From positions 124,001 through 188,000 of the forward strand of contig NZXU01000101.1 of NCBI GenBank assembly GCA_002698425.1: 64,000 bases of DNA. The letters run 5' to 3'. Below, in pieces: positions 8,353 to 16,458 of the stretch. Under the pieces are notes generated by a model, which saw only the letters and a program-made list of their open reading frames with translations, did not search any database and was not told the DNA's origin. A program made the translations under genes and the position numbers. This DNA comes from Ahrensia sp. Its GTDB lineage: Bacteria > Pseudomonadota > Alphaproteobacteria > Rhizobiales > Rhizobiaceae. Each line of letters starts with the position of its first letter. Within the stretch, counting starts at the first letter, position 1.

Positions 8353-9432
8353 ATGAAGCTACGGGTTCTGGATTTCGGGCTTGTATCCGCCTTGCGCAGC
8401 CAGGCGGTCTATCACGGTGTTGCCGAGACGATCACGGAGGATAGCGATCCGGTCCTGTGCCTTGTCTCGCCGGACACGCCCTATGTCTGCGTCGGCATGC
8501 ATCAGGAGATTTCGCGCGAGGTCGACGAGGATTATTGCAAATCCGCCGGTCTGCCGATCTATCGCCGCCATGTCGGCGGCGGCGCGGTCTATCTCGACCG
8601 CAACCAGCTCTTCACGCATTTCGTCTATCCGCGCCGCAAGGCGCCCGAATTCGCCGCCAATCTCTATCCGATGTTCATCGAACCGGTGGTCCGCACCTAC
8701 AAGCAGCTGGGCGTCGATGCCGCCTACCGGCCGATCAACGACATCCAGGTCGACGGCCGCAAGATCGGCGGCACCGGCGCGGCGTCGATCGGCGAGGCGA
8801 CCCTGATGGTCGGCAGCTTCATGTTCGATTTCGACACCGCGACCATGGCGCGTTGCCTCAAGGTGCCGAGCGAGAAGTTCCGCGACAAGCTCCGCCAGAC
8901 GCTCGACGACTACATGACGACCATGGCGAAGGAACTGCCCGAACCGCCCGCGCGCGACAAGCTCAAGCAGCTTTTCCTCGCCAATTGCGCGGATGTGCTG
9001 AAGGTCGAGCCGGTCGACTCCGCCCCGACCGATGCGGAACTCGCGGCCATCGACAAGGCCGAGGCCGCGCTGACGGACCCGCAATGGACCTATATGCAGG
9101 GGCGCAAACTGGTCGAGATGGGCGTGAAGATTTCCGAGGGCACGCATCTGACCGAAAGCGCCCACAAGGCGCCCGGCGGCATGATCCGCGTCCACCTGCT
9201 CGGCCGGGACGGTGCGGTCGGCGATCTGATGATCTCCGGAGACTTCACCTGCCTGCCGCCCGACGGCGTCGACCGTCTTGCCGCGGAGTTACGCGGCGCC
9301 GAACTCGATCAGCAGAAGCTGGCGGCCGCCGCCGACGACGCGATGAAGCGGCTGGAGATCGAGATGCCGGGGATCGCCGGACAGGATATCGCGACCGCAA
9401 TCATGGCCGCCGCCCATCCGGCTGCGCCATGA
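8353..9432 (+). CDS. lplA: lipoate-protein ligase of the sHdr-LbpA system
   Basis: A 359-aa ligase that should adenylate lipoate (or octanoate) and transfer it to the lipoate-binding protein encoded 7.5 kb downstream. The catalytic domain shows R71-R-H-V-G-G-G-A-V-Y80 (lipoate-binding motif) and N129-D-I-Q-V-D-G-R-K137-I-G-G with the catalytic lysine. Residues from about 250 to the end form an LplB-like accessory domain, so ligase and accessory parts are in one chain, as in the sLpl(AB) ligases described for sHdr clusters. GGGAGG lies 6 nt before ATG 8353. The stop overlaps the start of the next gene (ATGA). This is the first gene of the sulfur-oxidation island. Confidence 0.9.
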   Translation: MKLRVLDFGLVSALRSQAVYHGVAETITEDSDPVLCLVSPDTPYVCVGMHQEISREVDEDYCKSAGLPIYRRHVGGGAVYLDRNQLFTHFVYPRRKAPEFAANLYPMFIEPVVRTYKQLGVDAAYRPINDIQVDGRKIGGTGAASIGEATLMVGSFMFDFDTATMARCLKVPSEKFRDKLRQTLDDYMTTMAKELPEPPARDKLKQLFLANCADVLKVEPVDSAPTDAELAAIDKAEAALTDPQWTYMQGRKLVEMGVKISEGTHLTESAHKAPGGMIRVHLLGRDGAVGDLMISGDFTCLPPDGVDRLAAELRGAELDQQKLAAAADDAMKRLEIEMPGIAGQDIATAIMAAAHPAAP

Positions 9433-10118
9433 AGACGGTCTGCGTCCTGCAGCACGCCGAGGCCGAATATCTCGGCCTGATGGAAGACCATTTCGAGGGC
9501 CGCAATATCCGCTTTCTCTACAAGCGGCCCTTCACCGCGGGCGGGACGATCCCGTCGGACGCGGAGGGTTTCGACGGCCTCATCCTGCTGGGCGGCGGTC
9601 CCTACGGCCTGGTAAGCGGGCACCTGCTTCCCTCGATGGGGCCGGAACTGCGCCTCACCAGGGCGTTTCTCGACGCCGGCCTGCCTGTGCTCGGTTTCGG
9701 CCTCGGCGCGCTGATCCTCGCGGTGGCGGCGGGCGGCGGCGCCGAGGAGGCGCCTTTGCGCTTCGATGTCGAGACGGCGACGGCCACGAGACCCGGCCTG
9801 CTCGGCGGCCACATGCCCGAATCCTTTCCGCTCGCATGCTATCTTCGCGACCGTCCGGTGCTGCCCGACGGCGCGGATGTTCTGGCGACCGGCGGCAACG
9901 GCGATCCGCTGGTCTTTTCGCTGCGGGGCAACTGCCTCGGATTTCTCGGCCACCCCGGCATGAAACGCGGCATGGCGGAGGATTTGATCATGGAATTCGC
10001 CGAAACGCCCGAAAACACGGTGGAATCGCTCGAGGCGCTGGGTATCGCGCAGGGCGATATCGCCGCCGCGCTGACCGATCTCATGGTCGGCATCAGCACG
10101 CAGACCGGCCTGATGTGA
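9429..10118 (+). CDS. class-I glutamine amidotransferase-like protein lacking catalytic Cys and Glu
   Basis: A 229-aa protein with the GMP-synthase-type GATase fold: a start strand MKTVCVLQHAEAEYLGLME, an oxyanion segment GLILLGGGPYG and a nucleophile elbow. The elbow, normally GxCxG, reads G89-F-G91-L-G93, so the cysteine is glycine. The histidine is kept (H175) but the glutamate of the usual HPE is glycine (GHPG). It therefore should not hydrolyse glutamine and may be a binding or scaffolding protein. It is translationally coupled to the lipoate ligase by ATGA, which ties it to lipoylation or lipoate handling. GATase-like genes (I recall lipX) have been noted beside sHdr lipoylation genes. 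The fold call is firm; the role is unknown. Confidence 0.8.
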   Translation: MKTVCVLQHAEAEYLGLMEDHFEGRNIRFLYKRPFTAGGTIPSDAEGFDGLILLGGGPYGLVSGHLLPSMGPELRLTRAFLDAGLPVLGFGLGALILAVAAGGGAEEAPLRFDVETATATRPGLLGGHMPESFPLACYLRDRPVLPDGADVLATGGNGDPLVFSLRGNCLGFLGHPGMKRGMAEDLIMEFAETPENTVESLEALGIAQGDIAAALTDLMVGISTQTGLM

Positions 10119-10169
10119 TCGGCGCAATCACGGTAATCCACCGGCCGCCGGCCTGTCGAGAAAAGCCGT

Positions 10170-10198
10170 TTGCATATTCCATTTTTGACATGTATCAT
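10170..10198 (+). promoter_or_regulatory. sigma-70-like promoter of the dsrE-hdr operon
   Basis: TTGCAT (10170-10175) and TATCAT (10193-10198) are separated by exactly 17 nt, in the only AT-rich stretch of the 154-bp gap between the GATase-like gene and the DsrE gene. The -10 hexamer differs from TATAAT at one base. The predicted start would leave a leader of about 65 nt before the TTG start at 10273. A direct repeat overlaps the promoter. Confidence 0.5.
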
Positions 10199-10208
10199 TT
10201 TTTGAATG
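10180..10208. repeat. near-identical 13-bp direct repeats flanking the -10 element
   Basis: CATTTTTGACATG (10180-10192) and CATTTTTTGAATG (10196-10208) repeat with a 16-bp period around the predicted -10. Related sequences occur upstream of the lipoate ligase gene (8259-8285). The position over the promoter fits a repressor operator; the ArsR-type regulator at 19574-19912 is the obvious candidate. Confidence 0.45.
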
Positions 10209-10272
10209 CGAGGGAGGCCGTAAAAGGTTCGCATCGAAATACGGGGCAGGAGTGACCCCGAGGGAGAGAGAT

Positions 10273-10653
10273 TTGGCCGATAAGCTTATTATCGTCATGG
10301 TCAACACCGATCCGCGCAACGGAGAGGAGTTGGGGGCGCCGTTTTTCCAGGCCACCGTCGCGGCGGCCATGGACTACGAAGTCGAAGTGATCTGCACCGC
10401 GACCGCGGGACAATTGATGAAAAAGGGCGTCGCGGAGAAGCTGGTGGTCAAGCCGGGCTCGCCCAAGACCGTCTACGATTTCATCAAGGATGCCCACGAG
10501 GCCGGCGCGAAATTCTTTTGCTGCTCGCCCAATCTCGACCTGTTCGACATGACCGAGGATGACCTGATCCCCGAATGCGAGGGGATCGTCGGCGGCGCGA
10601 AGGTGATCGAGGAGATCATGGAAAATGACGACGCCAAGGTGCTGACCTACTGA
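10273..10653 (+). CDS. dsrE3C: DsrE-like sulfur carrier with vicinal cysteines (DsrE3C type)
   Basis: A 126-aa cytoplasmic DsrE-fold protein expected to accept or pass on sulfane sulfur between TusA and the sHdr complex. TTG 10273 is chosen: AGGGAG lies 6 nt upstream, and the product then begins MADKLIIVMVNTDPRNGEEL, the usual first strand. With this start the vicinal cysteines are C83-C84 (AKFFCCSPN), the numbering I recall for the two cysteines of Hyphomicrobium DsrE3C. A GTG at 10252 would only add seven poorly conserved residues. The gene precedes hdrC1 by 46 nt in the same orientation. Confidence 0.88.
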   Translation: MADKLIIVMVNTDPRNGEELGAPFFQATVAAAMDYEVEVICTATAGQLMKKGVAEKLVVKPGSPKTVYDFIKDAHEAGAKFFCCSPNLDLFDMTEDDLIPECEGIVGGAKVIEEIMENDDAKVLTY

Positions 10654-10699
10654 CAGGCAGGAGATAGCAGCACTGGCAATCGGATATCTGGAGGAGAAT

Positions 10700-11446
10700 T
10701 TGAACGCCCACGCCCAGATCAGCGATCCGGTTTCGGCGGCCCCCGCCGTTCCGCGGGAGAAGCTGGAAGAGATATTCGACGACATCCGCAGCCACGCGGT
10801 CTACGACCATGAAATCCATGGCTGCCTGAATTGCGGCATCTGCACCGCGACATGTCCTTCGGCCCATTATTACGACTACTCGCCGCGCGAGATCGTCCAG
10901 CTTCTGTGGACGGAGAATCTCGAAGGCATTTACGACGCCATGCAGGAAAAGATCTGGGCCTGCGCCCAGTGCTACACCTGCGCCGCGCGCTGTCCTTTCG
11001 AGAATTCGCCGGGCGGCCTCGTCATGATCATGCGCGAGATTGCGATCAAGCATGACATGGACTCCGCCAAGGAAGTGCTGCGGCCGTTCAGCCGCGTCTT
11101 GTTGAAGGTGATTTCGACGGGCAACCAGCTCGCGCCGAACATGATCACCAAGGAAGCGTTTCCGGACTGGGGGCCGAATGTGGCCAAGGTGGATGCGCCG
11201 CTGAATATCCTGCGCAAGGCGATCCCCATGCCGACGATGCACACGCTGGATACGGCGTGGGAGGTCAATCTGAAGACCTCGGTCGAACTCTACACGATCT
11301 GGGAGGCCACAGGCGTTCTCGACCAGTTGGAAACCGTCGACGAGAACCTCTTCGACGTCGTGTCCGACGTGATGGATGAGAAGCGCGAGGAGTGGGAGGA
11401 GTGGCTCGAGGACAATGAAGACGAAGACGAGGATGACGACGACTGA
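10700..11446 (+). CDS. hdrC1: sHdrC1, two-[4Fe-4S] subunit of the sulfur-oxidising Hdr-like complex
   Basis: A 248-aa iron-sulfur subunit that should relay electrons within the sHdr complex. Two ferredoxin-type motifs are complete: C42-L-N-C-G-I-C-T-A-T-C52-P and C88-A-Q-C-Y-T-C-A-A-R-C98-P. The C-terminus is a long strongly acidic tail (EEWLEDNEDEDEDDDD). Translation starts at TTG 10700, 5 nt after GGAGGAG-type sequence. The order hdrC1-hdrB1-hdrA-hyp-hdrC2-hdrB2 is the signature of sHdr clusters rather than methanogen Hdr. Confidence 0.93.
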   Translation: MNAHAQISDPVSAAPAVPREKLEEIFDDIRSHAVYDHEIHGCLNCGICTATCPSAHYYDYSPREIVQLLWTENLEGIYDAMQEKIWACAQCYTCAARCPFENSPGGLVMIMREIAIKHDMDSAKEVLRPFSRVLLKVISTGNQLAPNMITKEAFPDWGPNVAKVDAPLNILRKAIPMPTMHTLDTAWEVNLKTSVELYTIWEATGVLDQLETVDENLFDVVSDVMDEKREEWEEWLEDNEDEDEDDDD

Positions 11447-11491
11447 GGCACGGTGACCGCCTCGCAATCATAGTGCCGGAGGAGTGAAGGC

Positions 11492-12859
11492 ATGACGAAT
11501 GAAAAAGACATCGGGAAGGGCGCCTTTGACGGCTTTGGCGCCGATTGGCAGGCGAGCAACCTGACGCCGGACGAGGCGCGCCGCGCCACCGATTGGGTCG
11601 AGGCGAAGATCGACAAACGGGCCCTGCTGACATCGAAAGAGCGCAAGGAAGACGTGCGCGACATCATGTGGCAGCTGGAAAAGGACGGCGAAATCCTCGT
11701 CCACCGCGTCGGCGACCACAACGACCCTGTCATCGCGAAGACGCTCTATGGCTGGGACAAGAAGATCCCGACCAACAATCTCTGGCACCACAAGTCCTGC
11801 GGCCAGTGCGGCAACATTCCGGGCTATCCGTCCTCGGTGCTGTGGCTGATGAACAAGATGGACATCGCCTATCTCGACGAGACCGACCAGACGTCATGCA
11901 CCGCGTGGAACTATCACGGTTCGGGCATCGGCAATGTCGTGTCTTTGGCGGCCGTGTTCCTGCGCAATTTCCATCAGGCCTATGTTTCCTCGAAGTCGCA
12001 GGGCCTGCCGGTGGGGACTTATTACCCACTGGTTCACTGCGGCACGTCATTCGGAAACTACAAGGAAATCAGAGGGTTCCTTCTGCATTCTGCGGAATTG
12101 CGTGAAGAAGTGCGCAAGATTCTCGGCAAGCTTGGCCGGCTCATCGACGGCAAGCTGCTGATCCCGGAGGAGATCGTCCATTACTCCGAATGGCTGCATG
12201 TGATGCGCCACCGGATCAGGGAGCATCAAACCGTCGATGTCTCCAACATCCGCGCCACGGTGCATCCGGCATGCCATGTCTACAAGATGGTGCCGGAGGA
12301 CGTGATCTATGACGACACGGTGCTCGACGGGAACCGTGTCGCCGTGACAACCGGCCTGCTCGAGACGATCGGCGCCGACGTCATCGATTATTCAACCTGG
12401 TACGATTGCTGCGGCTTCGGCTTCCGCCACATTATCGGCGAGCGCGAGTTCACCCGCTCCTTTGCCATCGACCGCAAGATACGCGTTGCGGTGGAAGAGG
12501 CGAGGGCGGATGTGATGATCGGCCACGACACGGGCTGCATCACGACGCTCGACAAGAACCAGTGGATCGGCAAGGCGGTCGACAAGGTCTACGCGCTGCC
12601 GATCATGGCCGACTGCCAGTTCGCGGCGATCGCCTGCGGCGCGCATCCCTACAAGCTCGCGCAGCTTCACTGGCACGCATCGCCCTTCGAGACGCTGCTG
12701 GAGAAGATGGGCATCGACTGGGAGAAGTCGAAGGCCGAGTTCGAGAGCTATCTGGATGACGTGAAGGCCGGCAGGATCGAGACGCTCTACGATCCGAAAC
12801 GCGCCATCACATCAGGCCCGGGCTACGTCAAACCCAAAGCTCTTGCAGGTGACGCATAA
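11492..12859 (+). CDS. hdrB1: sHdrB1, CCG-domain subunit
   Basis: A 455-aa subunit related to the catalytic HdrB of methanogens, here part of the complex oxidising sulfane sulfur to sulfite. The C-terminal CCG-type segment is clear (HPACHVYK, YDCCGFGFRH, GHDTGCITT). The N-terminal one is degenerate: HKSCGQCGN, TSCTAWNYH and VHCGTSFGN occur at the expected spacing, but no CCG is present. So probably only one canonical noncubane cluster site remains. ATG 11492 is preceded by GGAGGAGTG. The stop overlaps the start of hdrA (TAATG). Confidence 0.92.
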   Translation: MTNEKDIGKGAFDGFGADWQASNLTPDEARRATDWVEAKIDKRALLTSKERKEDVRDIMWQLEKDGEILVHRVGDHNDPVIAKTLYGWDKKIPTNNLWHHKSCGQCGNIPGYPSSVLWLMNKMDIAYLDETDQTSCTAWNYHGSGIGNVVSLAAVFLRNFHQAYVSSKSQGLPVGTYYPLVHCGTSFGNYKEIRGFLLHSAELREEVRKILGKLGRLIDGKLLIPEEIVHYSEWLHVMRHRIREHQTVDVSNIRATVHPACHVYKMVPEDVIYDDTVLDGNRVAVTTGLLETIGADVIDYSTWYDCCGFGFRHIIGEREFTRSFAIDRKIRVAVEEARADVMIGHDTGCITTLDKNQWIGKAVDKVYALPIMADCQFAAIACGAHPYKLAQLHWHASPFETLLEKMGIDWEKSKAEFESYLDDVKAGRIETLYDPKRAITSGPGYVKPKALAGDA

Positions 12860-13911
12860 TGACCAAACCCGTTCTCATCGTCGGCGGCGGACCCGCCGGC
12901 CTGTCGGCCGCCCATGCGGTGGCCGCCTCCGGCCAGAAGGCGATCCTCGTCGAGAAGGAAGACCGTCTTGGCGGCGCGCCCATCCTGTCGGGCTATGCCA
13001 AGCTGGTGCCGAGCCATGAATGGGCGAAGGACGCCATCGGCGGCATGGTCACCCGCGTCGAGCAGGATGACGGCGTCGATATCCGTACCGGGGCGACTGT
13101 CGATAAATTCGAGGGCGGTCCCGGCGACTTCGTGGCGACGCTCAAGGACGGCACGACAATCGAGGCGGGCGCTGCGATCCTGACGACGGGCTTCACCCAT
13201 TTCGACAGCGTCAACAAGCCGGAATGGGGCTTCGGCACCTATCCGGACGTTGTCACCACGACGCAGGTCGAACAGATGATCTCGTCAGGGAAGGGGGTGC
13301 GCTGCCCCTCCGACGGGCGCAAGCCGGACCGCGTGGCGATCCTGCTCTGCGTCGGTTCGCGCGACCGCCAGATTGGCCGCGAATGGTGCTCGAAGATTTG
13401 CTGCACCGTCTCCGCCAATCTCGCGATGGAGATCCGCGAGGAACTGCCCGACACCAATGTCTACATCTACTACATGGACATCCGCACCTTCGGCCTGCTC
13501 GAAGGCGAGTACTATTGGGGCAGCCAGGAAGAGTACAAGGTCAAGTACATCAAGGCCCGCATCGCCGAAGTGACCTCCGACGGCAAGCGCCTGCTGGTCA
13601 AGGGCGAGGACACGCTGGTCAAGCGGCCGATCTCGATTCCCTTCGACATGGTCGTGCACGCCATCGGCATGGACCCGAATGTCGACAACATGACCCTGTC
13701 GGCCATCTTCGACGTCAAGCTCAATAAATACGGCTATATCGACAAGGCGACGACCTATGCGCATCTGGCCGAAACGAGCCGCCCGGGCGTCTTCGTCGCC
13801 GGTTCCGCCACCGGGCCCGAGACGATCGACGATTCCATCGCGCAAGGGCATGCCGCCGCGATGGCGGCGATGAATTCGCTGCGCAACCCGGTGATGGAGG
13901 CGGCCGAATAA
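12859..13911 (+). CDS. hdrA: sHdrA, FAD-binding subunit
   Basis: A 350-aa flavoprotein, much shorter than methanogen HdrA, as is normal for sHdr systems. The N-terminal dinucleotide fold is VLIVGGGPAGLSAAHAVAAS, with E32 closing the second strand and DRLGG after it. The middle part carries C164 (CVGSRD), C177 and C181-C182 (REWCSKICC), the conserved cysteines of HdrA. The C-terminus has the second FAD motif PGVFVAGSATGPETIDDS. It would bind FAD at the electron-accepting end of the complex. It overlaps hdrB1 by one base and the following unknown gene by one base. Confidence 0.93.
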   Translation: MTKPVLIVGGGPAGLSAAHAVAASGQKAILVEKEDRLGGAPILSGYAKLVPSHEWAKDAIGGMVTRVEQDDGVDIRTGATVDKFEGGPGDFVATLKDGTTIEAGAAILTTGFTHFDSVNKPEWGFGTYPDVVTTTQVEQMISSGKGVRCPSDGRKPDRVAILLCVGSRDRQIGREWCSKICCTVSANLAMEIREELPDTNVYIYYMDIRTFGLLEGEYYWGSQEEYKVKYIKARIAEVTSDGKRLLVKGEDTLVKRPISIPFDMVVHAIGMDPNVDNMTLSAIFDVKLNKYGYIDKATTYAHLAETSRPGVFVAGSATGPETIDDSIAQGHAAAMAAMNSLRNPVMEAAE

Positions 13912-14789
13912 TGTTCGGTTTCGCACGCAGGAATGTGGAAGCGCCGCCGGCGCCGAAAGGTCCGGTGCTCGACCTGTCGGGTCCGAGGCTGCGCCGGGCG
14001 CTGGAGCATCTGATCGAGTCGGCGGAATCGACCGGCGGCGTCGAGCGCTATGTCGGCGCGCTGGCGTTGAAGGCCTCCCTGTTCGAGGAGATCCTCGGCA
14101 AGGGCCGTGTCCATGAAATGTCGGAGTCCGAATTCCTCGATCTCGCCGCCTTTATCACGCCGGTGCGCCGCCGGGTCGGTCCGTGGCTCGGCGAAAACGG
14201 CTTCCCGCGCATGCATCGGCGTCTGGTTTCGCTGCTGGAAGGCTGGTCGGACACGTCCACCGCCGACGAGCGGCTGCGTGAATTCATCACCTCGTTTCCG
14301 GCCGATCGTGAGCATCGCTGGGCGCGCGATCTTGGCGCTGAAGTCCTGCATTTCACCGCGCCCGACCGCTATCCGCTGATGACGCGCTGGGTGTGGGACT
14401 CGCGTGTCGCAACCGGCGTCCTGCGGGAGATCTGGTTCGCCGACGACGTCGACACGGCGAAGATCGAGGCGGCGGACGATTTCGCGACCTTCGTCAGGCT
14501 GGGTGAGGAAATCGAGGGATTCCTGAAGGACAATGGCGTTTTCCGCGATCTGACATTCTACGCCGATCTCCTCATGGCGCATGTTTATGCCGCCTATATC
14601 AACGATCGCGGCGGCCAGTATCTTCGCTCGGACTTCTCAACCACCGGCGATCCGATGGCGCATACGCGGCGCATGCTCGGCCTCGACGCGGTCGATACCG
14701 AATCCGGGCGCACCCGCCTGAAACTCATCGACGGAACGGCGCATGTGCTCGGCGAGCAGCCGCTGATCGCGCAAACGGAGGCACGCTGA
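13911..14789 (+). CDS. unknown protein conserved inside sHdr operons (hyp)
   Basis: A 292-aa soluble protein, mainly helical, from MFGFARRNVEAPPAPKGP to QPLIAQTEAR. It has no signal peptide, no membrane helix and no cysteine cluster. The sequence is rich in Arg/Glu helices and aromatic motifs such as RYPLMTRWVWDSRV. It sits between hdrA and hdrC2 with one-base overlaps on both sides, so it is certainly co-translated with the complex. The gene at this place is the well-known hypothetical member of the hdrC1B1A-hyp-C2B2 core. No reaction can be inferred; an assembly or structural role is most plausible. Confidence 0.85.
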   Translation: MFGFARRNVEAPPAPKGPVLDLSGPRLRRALEHLIESAESTGGVERYVGALALKASLFEEILGKGRVHEMSESEFLDLAAFITPVRRRVGPWLGENGFPRMHRRLVSLLEGWSDTSTADERLREFITSFPADREHRWARDLGAEVLHFTAPDRYPLMTRWVWDSRVATGVLREIWFADDVDTAKIEAADDFATFVRLGEEIEGFLKDNGVFRDLTFYADLLMAHVYAAYINDRGGQYLRSDFSTTGDPMAHTRRMLGLDAVDTESGRTRLKLIDGTAHVLGEQPLIAQTEAR

Positions 14790-15535
14790 TGCCGATTCAC
14801 GAGAAATCGCTGATCCGCCCCGAAAACCTCGTCGAACATGAAGAGATGGTCATCGACGGCGTCGATGTCTCCGGCCACTGGTCGACCTTCATCGAGACCC
14901 GCGCCGTCAGCGACTACAATGAGGACATGCAGGAGGAGATCGCGGCGCTTGGCGGCGGCGAGAATATTCATCGCTGCTGGCAGTGCGGCTCCTGCACCAA
15001 CGCCTGCACGGTCAACGCCATCAATCCGGACTTCAATCCGCGCTACTGGATCTATCTGATCCGCATGGGCATGGAATCCGAACTGCTGCGCGACAAGGAC
15101 ATCATCTGGCAGTGCGTCTCCTGCAACAAATGCACCTATGCCTGCCCGCGCGACGTCAATCCGGAAGGCGTCATGAAGGCGACGGCGCACTGGCTGGAAC
15201 TCAAGGGTCACACCGAGAAGAAGCCGTCGATGATTTTCGACGAGGCCTTTTCGCACCAGGTCTTCGAAACCGGCAAGATCGAGGACGGGCTCGTCCTTCG
15301 GGACTTCCTCAAGCAGACCAACCAGCCATTGACCCAGCCCTGGCTGGTCGAGCTGGTGATGGGCCTCGTCCGCAAATTCCCTGTCTTCTATCTGATCAAG
15401 CTTGGCCTCGCGACGGTGATCCGGCCGCGGACAAGCGGCTGGGGCAGGGCGCGTGACGCGATCAACGCCTATGTCGGGGAAGTCGAGGAATCCAACCGCA
15501 AGGCCTTGGGCCTTGGCGCGAAGGGAGCGGAATGA
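14789..15535 (+). CDS. hdrC2: sHdrC2, second two-[4Fe-4S] subunit
   Basis: A 248-aa iron-sulfur subunit paralogous to HdrC1. Two binding motifs are complete: C63-W-Q-C-G-S-C-T-N-A-C73 and C109-V-S-C-N-K-C-T-Y-A-C119-P. The first lacks the proline after the fourth cysteine (ACTV), typical for this subunit. The C-terminal half has an amphipathic hydrophobic stretch (WLVELVMGLVRKFPVFYLI) that may contact partner subunits or the membrane. Unlike HdrC1 it has no acidic tail. The stop overlaps the start of hdrB2 by 4 bp. Confidence 0.92.
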   Translation: MPIHEKSLIRPENLVEHEEMVIDGVDVSGHWSTFIETRAVSDYNEDMQEEIAALGGGENIHRCWQCGSCTNACTVNAINPDFNPRYWIYLIRMGMESELLRDKDIIWQCVSCNKCTYACPRDVNPEGVMKATAHWLELKGHTEKKPSMIFDEAFSHQVFETGKIEDGLVLRDFLKQTNQPLTQPWLVELVMGLVRKFPVFYLIKLGLATVIRPRTSGWGRARDAINAYVGEVEESNRKALGLGAKGAE

Positions 15536-16458
15536 TGTCCGGCAAATACAAGAAGGTCGCCTATTATCCGGGCTGCGCGCTCGAAGGCTCGGGTCATGCC
15601 TATAACCGCTCGACCAAGGCGGTCGGCAAATCGCTCGGCCTCGACCTCGTCGAACTGAAGAACTGGAACTGCTGCGGCGCGATGGAGGTCAAGAATATCG
15701 ACCCGAAGCTGCAGACCTATCTGTCGGCGCGCAATCTCTCGATCGCCGAGGACATGGGCTTCGACACGGTGATGGCGCCGTGCAACGGCTGCTACCACAA
15801 TCTCAAGAAGGCCGAATACGACCTCGCCAATGACGAGCCGTCGAAGGAGGTCAACACGCGCCTCAGCGAGAAGGCCGGCCACAAGACCTATGAGAGCGGC
15901 AAGGTGGAGACGATCCACGCGCTCGACTGGATCAAGCATTCGGTGGGCGACGACGGCATCCGGGAGCGGGTCAAGAACTCGCTCTCGGGCCTCAAGGTCG
16001 CCAATTACTACGGCTGCATGTATACTCGTCCGCGCCATATCTTCCCGGAAAAGGACAAGGGTCCAGGCACGGAATCGACCTCCAAGCCGCATTTCATGGA
16101 CGAGATCCTGGCCGCGGCCGGCGCCGAGAATGTCGACTATCCGCTGAAGACCGCCTGCTGCGGCGGCGCGCATGCGCTCTCCGACAGCGACACCTCGACG
16201 AAACTGGTGCTCAACCTGCTGGAAACGGCGGAAGCCTGTGGCGCGGACGTGATCGCCACGGAATGCCCGACCTGCCACACCGGTCTCGAAATGCACCAGG
16301 TGCGCGCGGAAAAGGTGCTCGGCCGCAAGACGAGCGTGAAGATCCTCTATTTCACGCAGCTTCTCGGCATGGCGCTCGGCCTGAAACCGAAGACGGTCGG
16401 CGTCAACGAGAACTTCTCGGACGCCATGCCGCTCATCAAGGAAAAGGGGCTGGCATGA
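15532..16458 (+). CDS. hdrB2: sHdrB2, subunit with two canonical CCG domains
   Basis: A 308-aa HdrB-type subunit with two intact CCG sites. The first is C15, C47-C48-G and C84-x2-C87 (APCNGCYHN); the second is C162, C209-C210-G and C245-x2-C248 (ECPTCHTG). These can hold two noncubane [4Fe-4S] clusters of the kind that handle disulfide chemistry in HdrB, so HdrB2 is the likely catalytic site of the complex. Two adjacent ATGs (15532 and 15535) are possible. It overlaps both neighbours by 4 bp. Confidence 0.93.
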   Translation: MMSGKYKKVAYYPGCALEGSGHAYNRSTKAVGKSLGLDLVELKNWNCCGAMEVKNIDPKLQTYLSARNLSIAEDMGFDTVMAPCNGCYHNLKKAEYDLANDEPSKEVNTRLSEKAGHKTYESGKVETIHALDWIKHSVGDDGIRERVKNSLSGLKVANYYGCMYTRPRHIFPEKDKGPGTESTSKPHFMDEILAAAGAENVDYPLKTACCGGAHALSDSDTSTKLVLNLLETAEACGADVIATECPTCHTGLEMHQVRAEKVLGRKTSVKILYFTQLLGMALGLKPKTVGVNENFSDAMPLIKEKGLA

